Of a stretch of 64,000 nucleotides of DNA, positions 1 to 9,953 are shown one piece after another; the first letter of the stretch is position 1; every line of letters starts with the position of its first letter. The position numbers were made by a program, and so were the translations under genes. The notes under the pieces are model-generated. The model saw nothing but the letters and a program-made list of their open reading frames with translations. It searched no databases and had not been told where the DNA came from. The stretch is from an uncultured Pelagibacteraceae bacterium (GTDB lineage Bacteria > Pseudomonadota > Alphaproteobacteria > Pelagibacterales > Pelagibacteraceae): positions 1 to 64,000 of the forward strand of contig CACLYY010000002.1 in the NCBI GenBank assembly GCA_902611265.1, written 5' to 3'.

Positions 1-129
1 CTATTTCAATTCTCAGATGAGTTAAATGAAATTAATAATTCTTTTAATCAAAATTCAATTTTGAATAACGAAACATTCCATCTTCCAAAAAAGATAGATA
101 AAAAAAATCAACAATTTAGTAAAAAATAA
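1..129 (+). CDS. C-terminal end of an unidentified protein (partial)
   Basis: An open frame enters from the left edge in frame 1 and ends at TAA 127-129, giving 42 residues rich in Asn, Gln and Lys. It lies on the same strand and only 11 bp upstream of the giant-protein gene, so it may belong to the same operon. The fragment has no recognisable motif. In similar export clusters an outer-membrane TolC-like protein would be a natural neighbour, but nothing visible here supports that. Confidence 0.55.
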   Translation, partial: LFQFSDELNEINNSFNQNSILNNETFHLPKKIDKKNQQFSKK

Positions 130-140
130 TTTTTATTCCT

Positions 141-3100
141 ATGCCAAAAAAAAAATTCTTCATAGAGGCACTGGAACAAAGAATTATGCTCGATGGAGCA
201 GGGGCATCTACATTTTTAGATATAGTTGACGAGAGCAATAAAGAAAAATTATCAACAAAAAATGCAAAAGAAATAGCTAAATTTAAAGAAGTAAAGACGT
301 CTGATACTAATGATTTGCCCTTTATAAATATAACAAGGGACAAAGCTCGAAAAAAACAGATTGTATTTATTGATACTCAAATCACAGATTACGAGAGTTT
401 AACAAGCTCATTTGATAAAAATACAAAAGTTGTTTTAATTGATGCTAATGAAGATGGGTTTAAGAAAATTGAACAAACCTTAGAAGGTGAAAAAAATTAT
501 TCTGCTATTCATATAATTGGTCACGGTAGCGCTGGGCAGATATTATTTGGTAATGCACTTCTTTCAAATGAAAATATAGATAATTATAATTCAACTTTAA
601 AAAATATTGGGCAAACTTTAACTTCGAATGGTGATATTTTATTCTATGGTTGTAACGTAGCAGCCAATGAAAAAGGTGAGAATTTAATTAAAAGAATTTC
701 AAAGATTACTAAAGCAGATATAGCAGCATCAGATGATATTACTGGTAATGGTGGAGACTGGGTATTAGAGAAAAAAATTGGAATAATTGAAACAAAAAAT
801 GTTCAAGCACTAGAATATAACCACTCTCTTGGAACAGCTGATGCTTACGGTATTGCATCAATTGATACAAGCACAACTGAAGAAAATCATTCAGCAACAA
901 ATTTTAAAGCTCAGTCAGGCTCAGGTAATAATAATGGTCAACAAAGTAGTTCAAATAAGTTTATTATAACTCAAGAAAGATCTGTAGTGACATCTGGTTC
1001 TTCGTTATCATTTGATGTTAGTGCAGCTACATCTTCAATTACACCAAGCTCATCAAATCCTATAAATGTATACATGCTTTATCTTAATGATGTTGAAAAT
1101 AGAAGAGCGTTTAGTGATAGAGGTCAAGTTACTTTTGAACATGAAATTTTAGGAGTTTTTACTGAGTGGGATAATACAATTTTTATGTCTGGTATTTCTA
1201 AAAGTGGTGCCACTTATCCGGATAGCAGTGGTACAAGAGTATCTAAGAGAACACTTGAATGGTATAATGGTGCAAGTAGTAGTTATGTGGGACCTGGTAT
1301 TGCAGGGTCAAAAGATTATTTTATAATTTCAAACTCTAATAAAACAATTAGTGTAGGTGCTGACAATGGTCTTCATGGAGATTTTCTAAGAATAATTACA
1401 AGAGCCAGTCCACCATCGGCAGTTGCTGATACAGGTTACGTTAATGAAGGAGATACACTAAGTGTTTCAAATTCGGCATCAGCAGTTTCTGGAACATCAA
1501 ATGGAAGTCATAGTGGAGATATAAGTGACAACGATACAGATCAAGTAACTCAAGCTGGTAGTACAGTTTCAACTAATCATACTTTAACCATAACATCATA
1601 CTCGCACACTAGTGCAACTAATACATCAGGCGGAAGTGCATCATCGGGGAATGGTAATTCTGGTACAGCAGGATCAAATTCAGTTGTTGGTTATTATGGT
1701 ACTTTAGATTTAGAGGCTAACGGAAGTTATACTTATACAGCAAGCAATGATATTACTGGCTTAGATAGTGGAGAAACTGTTACTGATGTCTTTACTTATA
1801 CAGTAGGGGATGGAGTAACGACAGATACTGCAACAATAACTATTACTATTATAGGACAATCCGACAATAATGCTCCTACTGCTTCAAACTCAACGGTATA
1901 TATAAATGAAAACAACCAAGTATCTTCAGCAGGAGATAGAACTCCAGCAAATATTACAAAAATCTTTGCTGCTGGAGACTTTAATTATTCAGACGCTGAT
2001 AGTGATAGTTTATCCAAAGTTAAAATTACAACTTTAGAAAGTGCTGGAGCCCTAGAACATTACAATGGCTCGTCATGGGTTGATGTTACATTAAACCAAG
2101 AAATTTCAGCATCAGATATTGGAAACAATTATTTAAGATTTACGCCAGCTGCAAACTCAGAAAGTAATGTAACCTTTGGCTTTAAAGTAAATGATGGAAC
2201 TGTTTATAGTTCATCAGCTTATACAATGACTATTTCAGTTAACGCTGCTCCAAATGTTACAGATACTACTGTTGGTACAACTGTAGCTGCAGGTAACAAT
2301 AGTACAGGTGATGTTCATGACGGTGTTGCTGATAGTGATGATGCTGATAGTGTATTAGTTGTTACAGGTGTTGCTTCAGGAAATGAAAGTTCTAATAATT
2401 CAATTATAACAAATAATACAGGAGTTGGATCTGCAATTGCTGGAACGTATGGTACATTAACTATTGCCGCAGATGGAACATATACTTATGCAGCAAGCTC
2501 AACAAATAATATTACTTATGGTAGTACTGCTACTGATACTTTTACATATACAACTCGTGACAATGAAACTAACTCAGGTTCATTTGCTTACGATGTAGGT
2601 ACTATCACTTTCACAGTAGCAAGCTCAATTGTTCTTGTAAATGACACTGACAGTGTAAATGAAAATGAAACTGTTACTAAAACAGGTGCTCAAGCTGATG
2701 TATTAGATGATGATGCAGCTGACACAAGCGGTTTAAGCGTAACACATATAAAAGTAACTGGTGGATCAAATTCAACTGTAAGCTCTGGGACAACTTATTT
2801 AGATGGAACATCAGTAACTGGAACTTATGGTACTTTAACTATTGGTGCGGATGGTTCATATACTTACATAGCAAACACATCTAATGCCGAAGCTTTGGCA
2901 GCTGGTGGTGATCCTGTAACGGATAGTTTTACTTATACTGCTGATGGAGCTACAGCCACTTTAATAATAACAGTTACAGGAGTTAATGATGCACCGGTAG
3001 CACAAAATGATGAAGGTGTAATTGTTGAAGATGGTACATTAACAGTCAGTAATGGTAATAATGCGAATGTTACAGGAAGTTATGATGCTACAGGAGAACA

Positions 3101-6100
3101 CTCCGGAGATGTAATTGATACAAGCTCAAGTTCTCATAAAGATAGCGATGTAGATACTGGCGCTTCATTAACTGTATCAGCAATTAGTACATTAAGTGGA
3201 ACTACTGGTTCAGTTGGTTCAGCTTTGGCAGGGACTTATGGTGAATTAACGATTGCAGCAAACGGAAGTTATTCTTATGTTGCAAATCAAGCTGCAGCTG
3301 ATGCCTTAGATGCAGCTGATCAAGTAACAGATGTTTTTACTTATACGCTGTCAGATGGAACTGCTACTGCTACTGCGAATATAACAATTACAATAATCGG
3401 TATTAATGATGATCCAACAGCAGTTAATGACACAGGTTATATAAAAGAAGGTGGAACTTTAACTGTTGCAAATAGTGGTTCAGCTGTTTCTGGTACAAGT
3501 ACTGGAAGTAATTCAGGAGATATAACAGATAATGATACTGACTTAGATGATAGCTCTACCGCAACAATTACACTCATTCAACATAGTGGAGCAGGTTCAG
3601 CAACTTCAGTAGCTGATGTTACATATACCAATGGATCTGCAACCTCAGTTTCGGGTACATATGGTACTTTAACTATTGGTTCAGATGGAAGTTATAAATA
3701 TGTTGCAAATTCAAATATAACGAGCCTTGATGCAGGAGACTCTAATGTAACAGATGTATTTACTTATACAGTTTCAGATGGAACTGCAACTGACACAGCA
3801 ACACTTACAATTACAGTTATTCCAAGCCAAGATGTAACTGCAAGAAATGACACTGGTACAATAAACGAAGATGGAACATTAACTGTTTCAAATGGTGGTA
3901 ATGCTACAAGCGTTACTGGAGTTTCTCAAGATACTGGTTCTCCATATGCTATTGATGAAGGCACAGTACGTTCTGTAGCATTTAATCATGATGGAACTAA
4001 AATGTTTGTTCTTCATCATCACGCTAACCCAAAAATCTCTGTACACGCTTTAACAACTGCTTTTGATATAAATACCGCTTCTCAAAGTAGTACAACAGAC
4101 ATTTCTTCTTACGCAGGTAATCCACGTGGTATAAGATTTAATGATGATGGTTCTAAACTTTATATAAGTAATGGCTCAGGAAGTAATAAAAAGATTCATG
4201 AATTTGCTTTATCTACAGCCTATGATGTTTCCTCATTACCAACACCTACTTCAACTGTAATTAGCGGTCAAGACGGCAACCCTAGAGGTTTTGCTTTTAA
4301 TACTGATGGAACTAAAATGTTTTTACTTGGAGATATTAATGATGCTGTTTATGAATATTCTCTATCAACCGCTTTTGATACCTCAACAATATCATACACA
4401 AGTAGAAGTTTAGATTTTAGTGCAAAAGAAGCTACACCAAGGGGAATTTCATTTAACGCAACAGGCACAAAATTGTTTATCACAGGTCAGGCTAGTGATA
4501 AAATTTTAGAATACGATCTTAGTACTGGTTTTAACTTATCTACAGCAACATTTAAGGGTGAATTTGATGTGAGTAGCTATGCAGATAGCTCAACTGATAT
4601 TATATTTAATAATGATGGAACCAAAGCATTTTTATCTCGAGCATCAAATAACGGAGTTTTATCTTTTTCACTTTCAAGTCCATATAGTTTTGTTGATATA
4701 ACAGGAGAAAATACTGGTGACGTGATTGATACTAGTTCAACTAGTAATTACGATACAGACCCTGATAGTGATACATTGACAGTTACAGCAATCAGAAAAG
4801 GGTCAACTGAGGGTTCAGGTGACTCGGAATCAGTTGGTTCAGCGATAGATGGTACGTATGGTCAGTTAACAATTCAAGCCAATGGCTCTTATACTTATGT
4901 TGCAAATAAAACAGCTGCTGATCAGTTAGATGCTGGTGATGTTGTAACAGATTCATTTAACTACACAGTTTCAGATGGACAGGGTGAAACTGATATTGCG
5001 GTTTTAGAAATTACAGTTATTGGAATAAATGACGCTCCAGTTGGAGTTAATGATACAGATGCTGTTAATGAAAATGCAACAATAACTGAAAGTTCTGGTT
5101 CGGAATTATTAGTAGCAGATGATACGGATGTGGACGCTAGTTCTTCTTTAACAGTTACACAAATTAAAGTCACTGTTGGTGGAACTAATTCTGCTGTAAA
5201 TCCAGGAACAACTCACGCAAATGGAACTTCTATAACTGGAACTTATGGTACTTTAGTTGTTGGAGCCAATGGTGCTTATACTTACACAGCTAATACAGCC
5301 GCAGCAGAAGCGTTAGATGCAAGTGATGAAGTAACAGATAATTTTACTTATACAGTTTCAGATGGAACTGATACAAGTACAGCGACTTTAATAATAACAG
5401 TTACTGGAGTTAATGATGCACCAGTTGCAGTGGCAGATACAGACGCTGTATTAGTAACTGCCACAGTAACTGATACTACTAATGGCGCAGGTACAGTAAT
5501 TTCAGATGACACTGATGCAGACGCTGATTCTTCTTTAACAGTAACACATATTCAACATAGCGGTGCAGGAAGCGCATCAACCATATCTTCTGGAACAACA
5601 CGCGCAAATGGAACTTCAAGTACAGGGACTTATGGTACATTAACTATTGGTGCTAATGGTACTTATTCTTATGTTGCTGGATCAAGCGCTGGAACAGATG
5701 TATTCACCTATACAGTTTCAGATGGAACAGCTACCACAACAACTACATTAACTATTACTGTCAGCGATGATAACAATGCCCCAGTAGCTGTAAATGATAC
5801 CGATAGTGTTAATGAGGATGCAACAGTTAGCCAAACTTCTGGATCAGGACTTTTAGTTGCTGATGATACAGATGCAGATGGTGATACTTTAACAGTTTCA
5901 CATATAACTGCTACAGGTGGAACTAATAGTACTGTAGCTGAAAGTAGTACTTCAGCAAGTAATGGTACTACAGTAACTGGAACATATGGTACTTTAACTG
6001 TAGGCGCAGATGGATCTTATACTTATACAGCTGACCAATCAGCAGCTGATGCTTTGGACGCAGGTGAAACTGCACCAGATAGTTTTACTTACACGATTTC

Positions 6101-9100
6101 AGATGGAAAAGGTGGAACAGCTACAGCAACATTAATTATTACAGTAACAGGAACAAATGATACACCAGTTGCAACCAATGATACAGGCTCTGTAAATGAA
6201 GATGCAACACTAACGGTTTCTTCAGCTGGAAGTGGAGTTATACAAGATAATGATACAGATGCAGATGGTGATGATACTGCTGCATCATTAGTTATTACTC
6301 AAATCAAACCAGATGGTGGCTCAAACTCAAGTGTTACCTCAGGTACAACTCATTCAAATGGAACTTCAATAACAGGAACTTATGGAACACTCACTATAGG
6401 AGCTGATGGAACTTATACCTATACAGCTGACCAATCAGCTGCAGATGACTTAGATGCTAGTGACGAAGTTACTGATAAATTTACATACACAGTGACAGAT
6501 ACAACAGGTGCAACAACTACAGCAGATATCACAATTACTGTTACAGGGGTTAATGATGCTCCAACTGCATCTGATAACACTGTTACAACTCTAGAAGATA
6601 CAAATCACGTATTTTCAACAAGCGAATTTAACTTTAGTGATGTGGATGATGATGGAGCCTTGAACAAAATTAAAATTACATCATTAGAGGATAATGGAGC
6701 TTTGCAATATTATAATGGTTCTGCTTGGGTAGATGTAACTTTAAACCAAGAAATTACTGCAACAGATATTAGTAATAACAAATTAAGATTTGTGCCAGAT
6801 GCCAATGAAAATGGTACTTCATATACTTCATTTGGATTTCAGGTAAGCGATGGCACTGCTTATAGCTCATCTTCAAATACAATGACGGTAAATGTAACTC
6901 CAGTAAATGATGCACCAGTTGGAGTTAATGATACAGATGCTGTGGTAGAAGATGCAACAGTTAGCCAAACTTCTGGATCAGGACTTTTAGTTGCAGATGA
7001 TACAGATGTAGATGGAGACACTTTAACAGTTACACAAATTTCAGTCACTGACAGTGGATCTAATTCTGCTGTATCCAGCGGCACAGATAGTACAAACGGA
7101 ACTTCAATTACAGGTACTTATGGTACTTTAGTTGTAGGTGCAGATGGGACATACACATATGTAGCAGATCAAGCTGCAGCTGATGCTTTAGATGCAAGTG
7201 AAACAGCAACAGATAGTTTTACTTACACAGTATCAGATGGAAATGGTGGAACAGCTACAGCAACATTAATTATTACAGTTACAGGTGCAAATGATGATCC
7301 AGTTGCAACTGATGATACTGGTTCGGTTAATGAAGATGCAACACTAACAGTTTCTGATGCTGCAAATGGTGTAATTCAAAATAATGACACAGATGCAGAT
7401 GGTGATGATACAGTAAGTTCTTTAGAAATAACTCAAATTGCAGTAACAGGAGGATCTAATTCAAGTGTAACTTCAGGTACAAATCAATCTAACGGAACTT
7501 CAGTAACAGGAACTTATGGAACATTAACAATAGGAGCTGATGGAACTTATACTTACGTTGCAAACCAAAGTGCAGCTGACGATTTAGCAACTGGAGAAAC
7601 AGCACCAGATAGTTTTACTTACACAGTATCAGATGGAAACGGTGGTACAGATACTGCAACAATTGTTATTACAGTTACAGGAACTAATGATGCTCCAACC
7701 GCAGCGGACAAAACTATTTACATAAATGAAAATAATACTGATGCAACGCATGGCGCAAGAACAAGTTTAAACATAACTTATACATTTTCAGATAGTGGAT
7801 CAGAATTTAATTTTTCTGATGTCGATGATAGTGATACTTTGAGTAAAATAAAAATTATATCTGTACCAACTTATGGAACTTTAACGAAAGTTGGTAATGG
7901 AAATACAATAACTGCCAATACTACTATCACTAATTTTGATAATATTAAGTATACCCCTAACGCAAATTCTGAAAATGATGATACTTTTACTTTTAAAGTT
8001 CATGATGGAACTGTCTTTAGTTCAGCCACCTACACAATGAATATATCAGTTAACGCAGCACCTGTTGCAGTTAATGACACAGATACAATTACTGCAGGAG
8101 CTTCTGCAGCAACTGGCAGTGTAACAACTAATGATACTGATAGTGATGATAGTACATCTGATTTGAAAGTTCGAGGAGTTGGTACTGGTGCTGAAGGCTC
8201 ATCTCTAGCTAATAAAAATGTTGGTTCAGCTTTATCTGGAACTTATGGAACCTTTACTTTAAATCAAGATGGATCTTATTCTTATGATGTAACAGGAAAT
8301 GCTGCAACTATTGCACTTGCTGACGGAGCGACTGCTACTGATACATTTTCTTATAAAGTAAGAGATGATGAAACAAACGCAGGAAGCAAAGCAATAGATA
8401 TTGGCACCATTACGTTTACTATTACTGGAATTAATGAAGGTCCAACAGCTGTTAATGATACTATTACTATTTCTACAGGAGTAGGTTCTGCAACAGTTAC
8501 AAATGGTAGTGCAGATGATCTAGATGGAAATGATAGTGATGGTGACGGAGATTCTCTCACTATTACAAATTTTGCAGCAGGATCTACAGAAGGAAGTGGT
8601 ACTACTTTTGCAGCGGGCAGTGAAATCACAGGAACGTATGGTACATTAACATTAAATGCAGATGGAAGTTATTCATATACAATAAGTAGTACACTAACAG
8701 ATGATGAATCAAAAAATGCTGGTTCAGACCCTGTCTATGATAATTTTTGGTACACGATAAGTGATGGAAATTCTACAGATACCGCAGTTTTACAAATTAA
8801 AATTATATTTCCTGCGGTAACAGGTGGTGGTAACGAAAACGTTACTGATCCTACACCTGATGGAGATGATGATACAGAAACTGAAACTGAGTCAGATAAC
8901 AAAGGTAAGAAAAATAAGGAGGAGAGAAGAGAAAAAAGACAAAGAAGATCTGAAAAAATTGATACACCAGAACTTGAGTTGCCTCCTTCAACTCAAAGAG
9001 ATGGAGCTGAATTTAACCAGGGATTGAGATTAGTTGATCTTGTTGCAGAATCTGAGTCAGTTTCTACAGGTGATGACTCAGCAGTTATTGAAAATTTAAA

Positions 9101-9917
9101 AGCTAAGTACACTAAAGAGGGTATGAAAGTTAAATTTAAAGTTTTCAATGATGAAGGAAAAGAGATGAATAAATATTATGGAGAAATGAAAGATGGATCA
9201 GTTCTCCCTAATTGGATTAAAGTTGATCCTAAAACAGGAAAAACAACTACTAATATTCCTAAGGGAATGGGTAAAGTAGAATTTAAAATTATTGCACTAG
9301 ACTCAGATAATAATCAAAAAAAAGTTACAGTTGTAATTGATCCAAAAAAACTTGCACAAGATAAAGATGTTTTCAAAAAAATAAAGAAAGCGAAGAAAAC
9401 TAAAGTAAATGTAGATACAAGTGGAACTGTTCAATTACAATCAACTAATGAGGCAGGTTCTATTGATAAAACAACAACAGATGTTTTAAATAATAATAAT
9501 AAATTAACAGAATTTATAGACATAGCACCTAGCGAGATATTAAATGTAGAAACTCAAATAATTGATAATAAATATTACTTGGAATTACCAATCGTAAAAG
9601 CACAAAACTCTGAGGAATTTGAGATTGTTCAAGAAGATGGTCAAAAACTTCCAGAGTGGATAAAAATTGATCCGTTTACTGGACAAATAATAGCGGAGCC
9701 ACCAAGTGATGTTGAAAATATTAAATTAAAAATAATATCAGAAAATGAAGGTGGTGAAGTTGTAATTAAAGAAGTTCAATTAGACTTTAACAATCAAAAC
9801 GATAATACTGAAAAATTAACTGATCCTGAAACTACGTTTGAGCCACTAAATACTCAGCTTGCAAAAGCACAAGTTAACTTTGATGATTATGGCGATAAGT
9901 TGCTAAGAAGTTTGTAG
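141..9917 (+). CDS. Giant surface/secreted protein with LEPR-XLL-like motif, DUF4347 and VCBS/cadherin repeats
   Basis: A 3258-residue protein. Residues 11-21 (LEQRIMLDGAG) resemble the LEPR-XLL motif found at the start of very large bacterial surface proteins. Residues about 73-230 look like DUF4347 (IIGHGSAGQ, FYGCNVA). From about residue 427 to 2890 there are some 17 tandem VCBS/cadherin-like domains of about 120-130 residues, each with G-T-Y-G-x-L-x-(I/V) and D-x-F-x-Y-T-V-x-D-G signatures. The seventh is interrupted by a propeller-like insert. A charged linker (about 2895-2935) precedes two Ig-like domains with LPxWIKxDPxTG cores. There is no classical signal peptide and no RTX nonapeptide block. 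The likely role is an adhesin or other cell-surface fibre (inference). Three downstream export-type genes on the same strand probably serve it. Its DNA is visibly less AT-rich than the flanking genes, as expected for Gly/Thr/Ala-rich repeats. Confidence 0.88.
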   Translation: MPKKKFFIEALEQRIMLDGAGASTFLDIVDESNKEKLSTKNAKEIAKFKEVKTSDTNDLPFINITRDKARKKQIVFIDTQITDYESLTSSFDKNTKVVLIDANEDGFKKIEQTLEGEKNYSAIHIIGHGSAGQILFGNALLSNENIDNYNSTLKNIGQTLTSNGDILFYGCNVAANEKGENLIKRISKITKADIAASDDITGNGGDWVLEKKIGIIETKNVQALEYNHSLGTADAYGIASIDTSTTEENHSATNFKAQSGSGNNNGQQSSSNKFIITQERSVVTSGSSLSFDVSAATSSITPSSSNPINVYMLYLNDVENRRAFSDRGQVTFEHEILGVFTEWDNTIFMSGISKSGATYPDSSGTRVSKRTLEWYNGASSSYVGPGIAGSKDYFIISNSNKTISVGADNGLHGDFLRIITRASPPSAVADTGYVNEGDTLSVSNSASAVSGTSNGSHSGDISDNDTDQVTQAGSTVSTNHTLTITSYSHTSATNTSGGSASSGNGNSGTAGSNSVVGYYGTLDLEANGSYTYTASNDITGLDSGETVTDVFTYTVGDGVTTDTATITITIIGQSDNNAPTASNSTVYINENNQVSSAGDRTPANITKIFAAGDFNYSDADSDSLSKVKITTLESAGALEHYNGSSWVDVTLNQEISASDIGNNYLRFTPAANSESNVTFGFKVNDGTVYSSSAYTMTISVNAAPNVTDTTVGTTVAAGNNSTGDVHDGVADSDDADSVLVVTGVASGNESSNNSIITNNTGVGSAIAGTYGTLTIAADGTYTYAASSTNNITYGSTATDTFTYTTRDNETNSGSFAYDVGTITFTVASSIVLVNDTDSVNENETVTKTGAQADVLDDDAADTSGLSVTHIKVTGGSNSTVSSGTTYLDGTSVTGTYGTLTIGADGSYTYIANTSNAEALAAGGDPVTDSFTYTADGATATLIITVTGVNDAPVAQNDEGVIVEDGTLTVSNGNNANVTGSYDATGEHSGDVIDTSSSSHKDSDVDTGASLTVSAISTLSGTTGSVGSALAGTYGELTIAANGSYSYVANQAAADALDAADQVTDVFTYTLSDGTATATANITITIIGINDDPTAVNDTGYIKEGGTLTVANSGSAVSGTSTGSNSGDITDNDTDLDDSSTATITLIQHSGAGSATSVADVTYTNGSATSVSGTYGTLTIGSDGSYKYVANSNITSLDAGDSNVTDVFTYTVSDGTATDTATLTITVIPSQDVTARNDTGTINEDGTLTVSNGGNATSVTGVSQDTGSPYAIDEGTVRSVAFNHDGTKMFVLHHHANPKISVHALTTAFDINTASQSSTTDISSYAGNPRGIRFNDDGSKLYISNGSGSNKKIHEFALSTAYDVSSLPTPTSTVISGQDGNPRGFAFNTDGTKMFLLGDINDAVYEYSLSTAFDTSTISYTSRSLDFSAKEATPRGISFNATGTKLFITGQASDKILEYDLSTGFNLSTATFKGEFDVSSYADSSTDIIFNNDGTKAFLSRASNNGVLSFSLSSPYSFVDITGENTGDVIDTSSTSNYDTDPDSDTLTVTAIRKGSTEGSGDSESVGSAIDGTYGQLTIQANGSYTYVANKTAADQLDAGDVVTDSFNYTVSDGQGETDIAVLEITVIGINDAPVGVNDTDAVNENATITESSGSELLVADDTDVDASSSLTVTQIKVTVGGTNSAVNPGTTHANGTSITGTYGTLVVGANGAYTYTANTAAAEALDASDEVTDNFTYTVSDGTDTSTATLIITVTGVNDAPVAVADTDAVLVTATVTDTTNGAGTVISDDTDADADSSLTVTHIQHSGAGSASTISSGTTRANGTSSTGTYGTLTIGANGTYSYVAGSSAGTDVFTYTVSDGTATTTTTLTITVSDDNNAPVAVNDTDSVNEDATVSQTSGSGLLVADDTDADGDTLTVSHITATGGTNSTVAESSTSASNGTTVTGTYGTLTVGADGSYTYTADQSAADALDAGETAPDSFTYTISDGKGGTATATLIITVTGTNDTPVATNDTGSVNEDATLTVSSAGSGVIQDNDTDADGDDTAASLVITQIKPDGGSNSSVTSGTTHSNGTSITGTYGTLTIGADGTYTYTADQSAADDLDASDEVTDKFTYTVTDTTGATTTADITITVTGVNDAPTASDNTVTTLEDTNHVFSTSEFNFSDVDDDGALNKIKITSLEDNGALQYYNGSAWVDVTLNQEITATDISNNKLRFVPDANENGTSYTSFGFQVSDGTAYSSSSNTMTVNVTPVNDAPVGVNDTDAVVEDATVSQTSGSGLLVADDTDVDGDTLTVTQISVTDSGSNSAVSSGTDSTNGTSITGTYGTLVVGADGTYTYVADQAAADALDASETATDSFTYTVSDGNGGTATATLIITVTGANDDPVATDDTGSVNEDATLTVSDAANGVIQNNDTDADGDDTVSSLEITQIAVTGGSNSSVTSGTNQSNGTSVTGTYGTLTIGADGTYTYVANQSAADDLATGETAPDSFTYTVSDGNGGTDTATIVITVTGTNDAPTAADKTIYINENNTDATHGARTSLNITYTFSDSGSEFNFSDVDDSDTLSKIKIISVPTYGTLTKVGNGNTITANTTITNFDNIKYTPNANSENDDTFTFKVHDGTVFSSATYTMNISVNAAPVAVNDTDTITAGASAATGSVTTNDTDSDDSTSDLKVRGVGTGAEGSSLANKNVGSALSGTYGTFTLNQDGSYSYDVTGNAATIALADGATATDTFSYKVRDDETNAGSKAIDIGTITFTITGINEGPTAVNDTITISTGVGSATVTNGSADDLDGNDSDGDGDSLTITNFAAGSTEGSGTTFAAGSEITGTYGTLTLNADGSYSYTISSTLTDDESKNAGSDPVYDNFWYTISDGNSTDTAVLQIKIIFPAVTGGGNENVTDPTPDGDDDTETETESDNKGKKNKEERREKRQRRSEKIDTPELELPPSTQRDGAEFNQGLRLVDLVAESESVSTGDDSAVIENLKAKYTKEGMKVKFKVFNDEGKEMNKYYGEMKDGSVLPNWIKVDPKTGKTTTNIPKGMGKVEFKIIALDSDNNQKKVTVVIDPKKLAQDKDVFKKIKKAKKTKVNVDTSGTVQLQSTNEAGSIDKTTTDVLNNNNKLTEFIDIAPSEILNVETQIIDNKYYLELPIVKAQNSEEFEIVQEDGQKLPEWIKIDPFTGQIIAEPPSDVENIKLKIISENEGGEVVIKEVQLDFNNQNDNTEKLTDPETTFEPLNTQLAKAQVNFDDYGDKLLRSL
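1420..8815 (+). repeat. About 17 tandem VCBS/cadherin-like domain repeats inside the giant gene
   Basis: Domain starts recur near 1420, 1870, 2250, 2630, 2990, 3410, 3830, 5030, 5420, 5775, 6160, 6555, 6908, 7290, 7690, 8060 and 8435. Most begin with a variant of PVAVNDTDxVNEDAT, then ADDTDxDGD, GTYGTLTIGADGTYTY and DSFTYTVSDG. Units at 1870, 6555 and 7690 are of a second type with FNFSDxDxxxxLxKIKI cores. Boundaries are approximate (about 10 residues either way) and the count was made by eye. Confidence 0.8.
3940..4690 (+). other. Beta-propeller-like insert within one VCBS domain
   Basis: Residues about 1267-1516 interrupt the seventh VCBS-type domain. They contain five repeats of about 45-50 residues with the core F-N-x-D-G-T-K-x-F (FNHDGTKMFVL, FNDDGSKLYIS, FNTDGTKMFLL, FNATGTKLFIT, FNNDGTKAFLS), most followed by a STAFD-type turn. 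This is the look of propeller blades. The VCBS sequence resumes directly after it (GENTGDVIDTSS). Confidence 0.7.
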
Positions 9918-9953
9918 TATTGTAATCTAAAATTTGAAATATTTTAATATCCT

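Noticed and set aside
4961..5173. Antisense open frames within the giant gene (also 6860-7084, 8351-8629) and the + frame 8824-9027
   Set aside because: They follow from the Thr/Ser/Val-rich repeat codons read in another frame. They have no ribosome-binding site and no independent protein character.
1420..8815. RTX (GGxGxDxUx) calcium-binding repeats in the giant protein
   Set aside because: Many Asp-rich ADDTDxDGD turns occur and may bind calcium, but they belong to VCBS/cadherin-like domains and do not form tandem nonapeptides.
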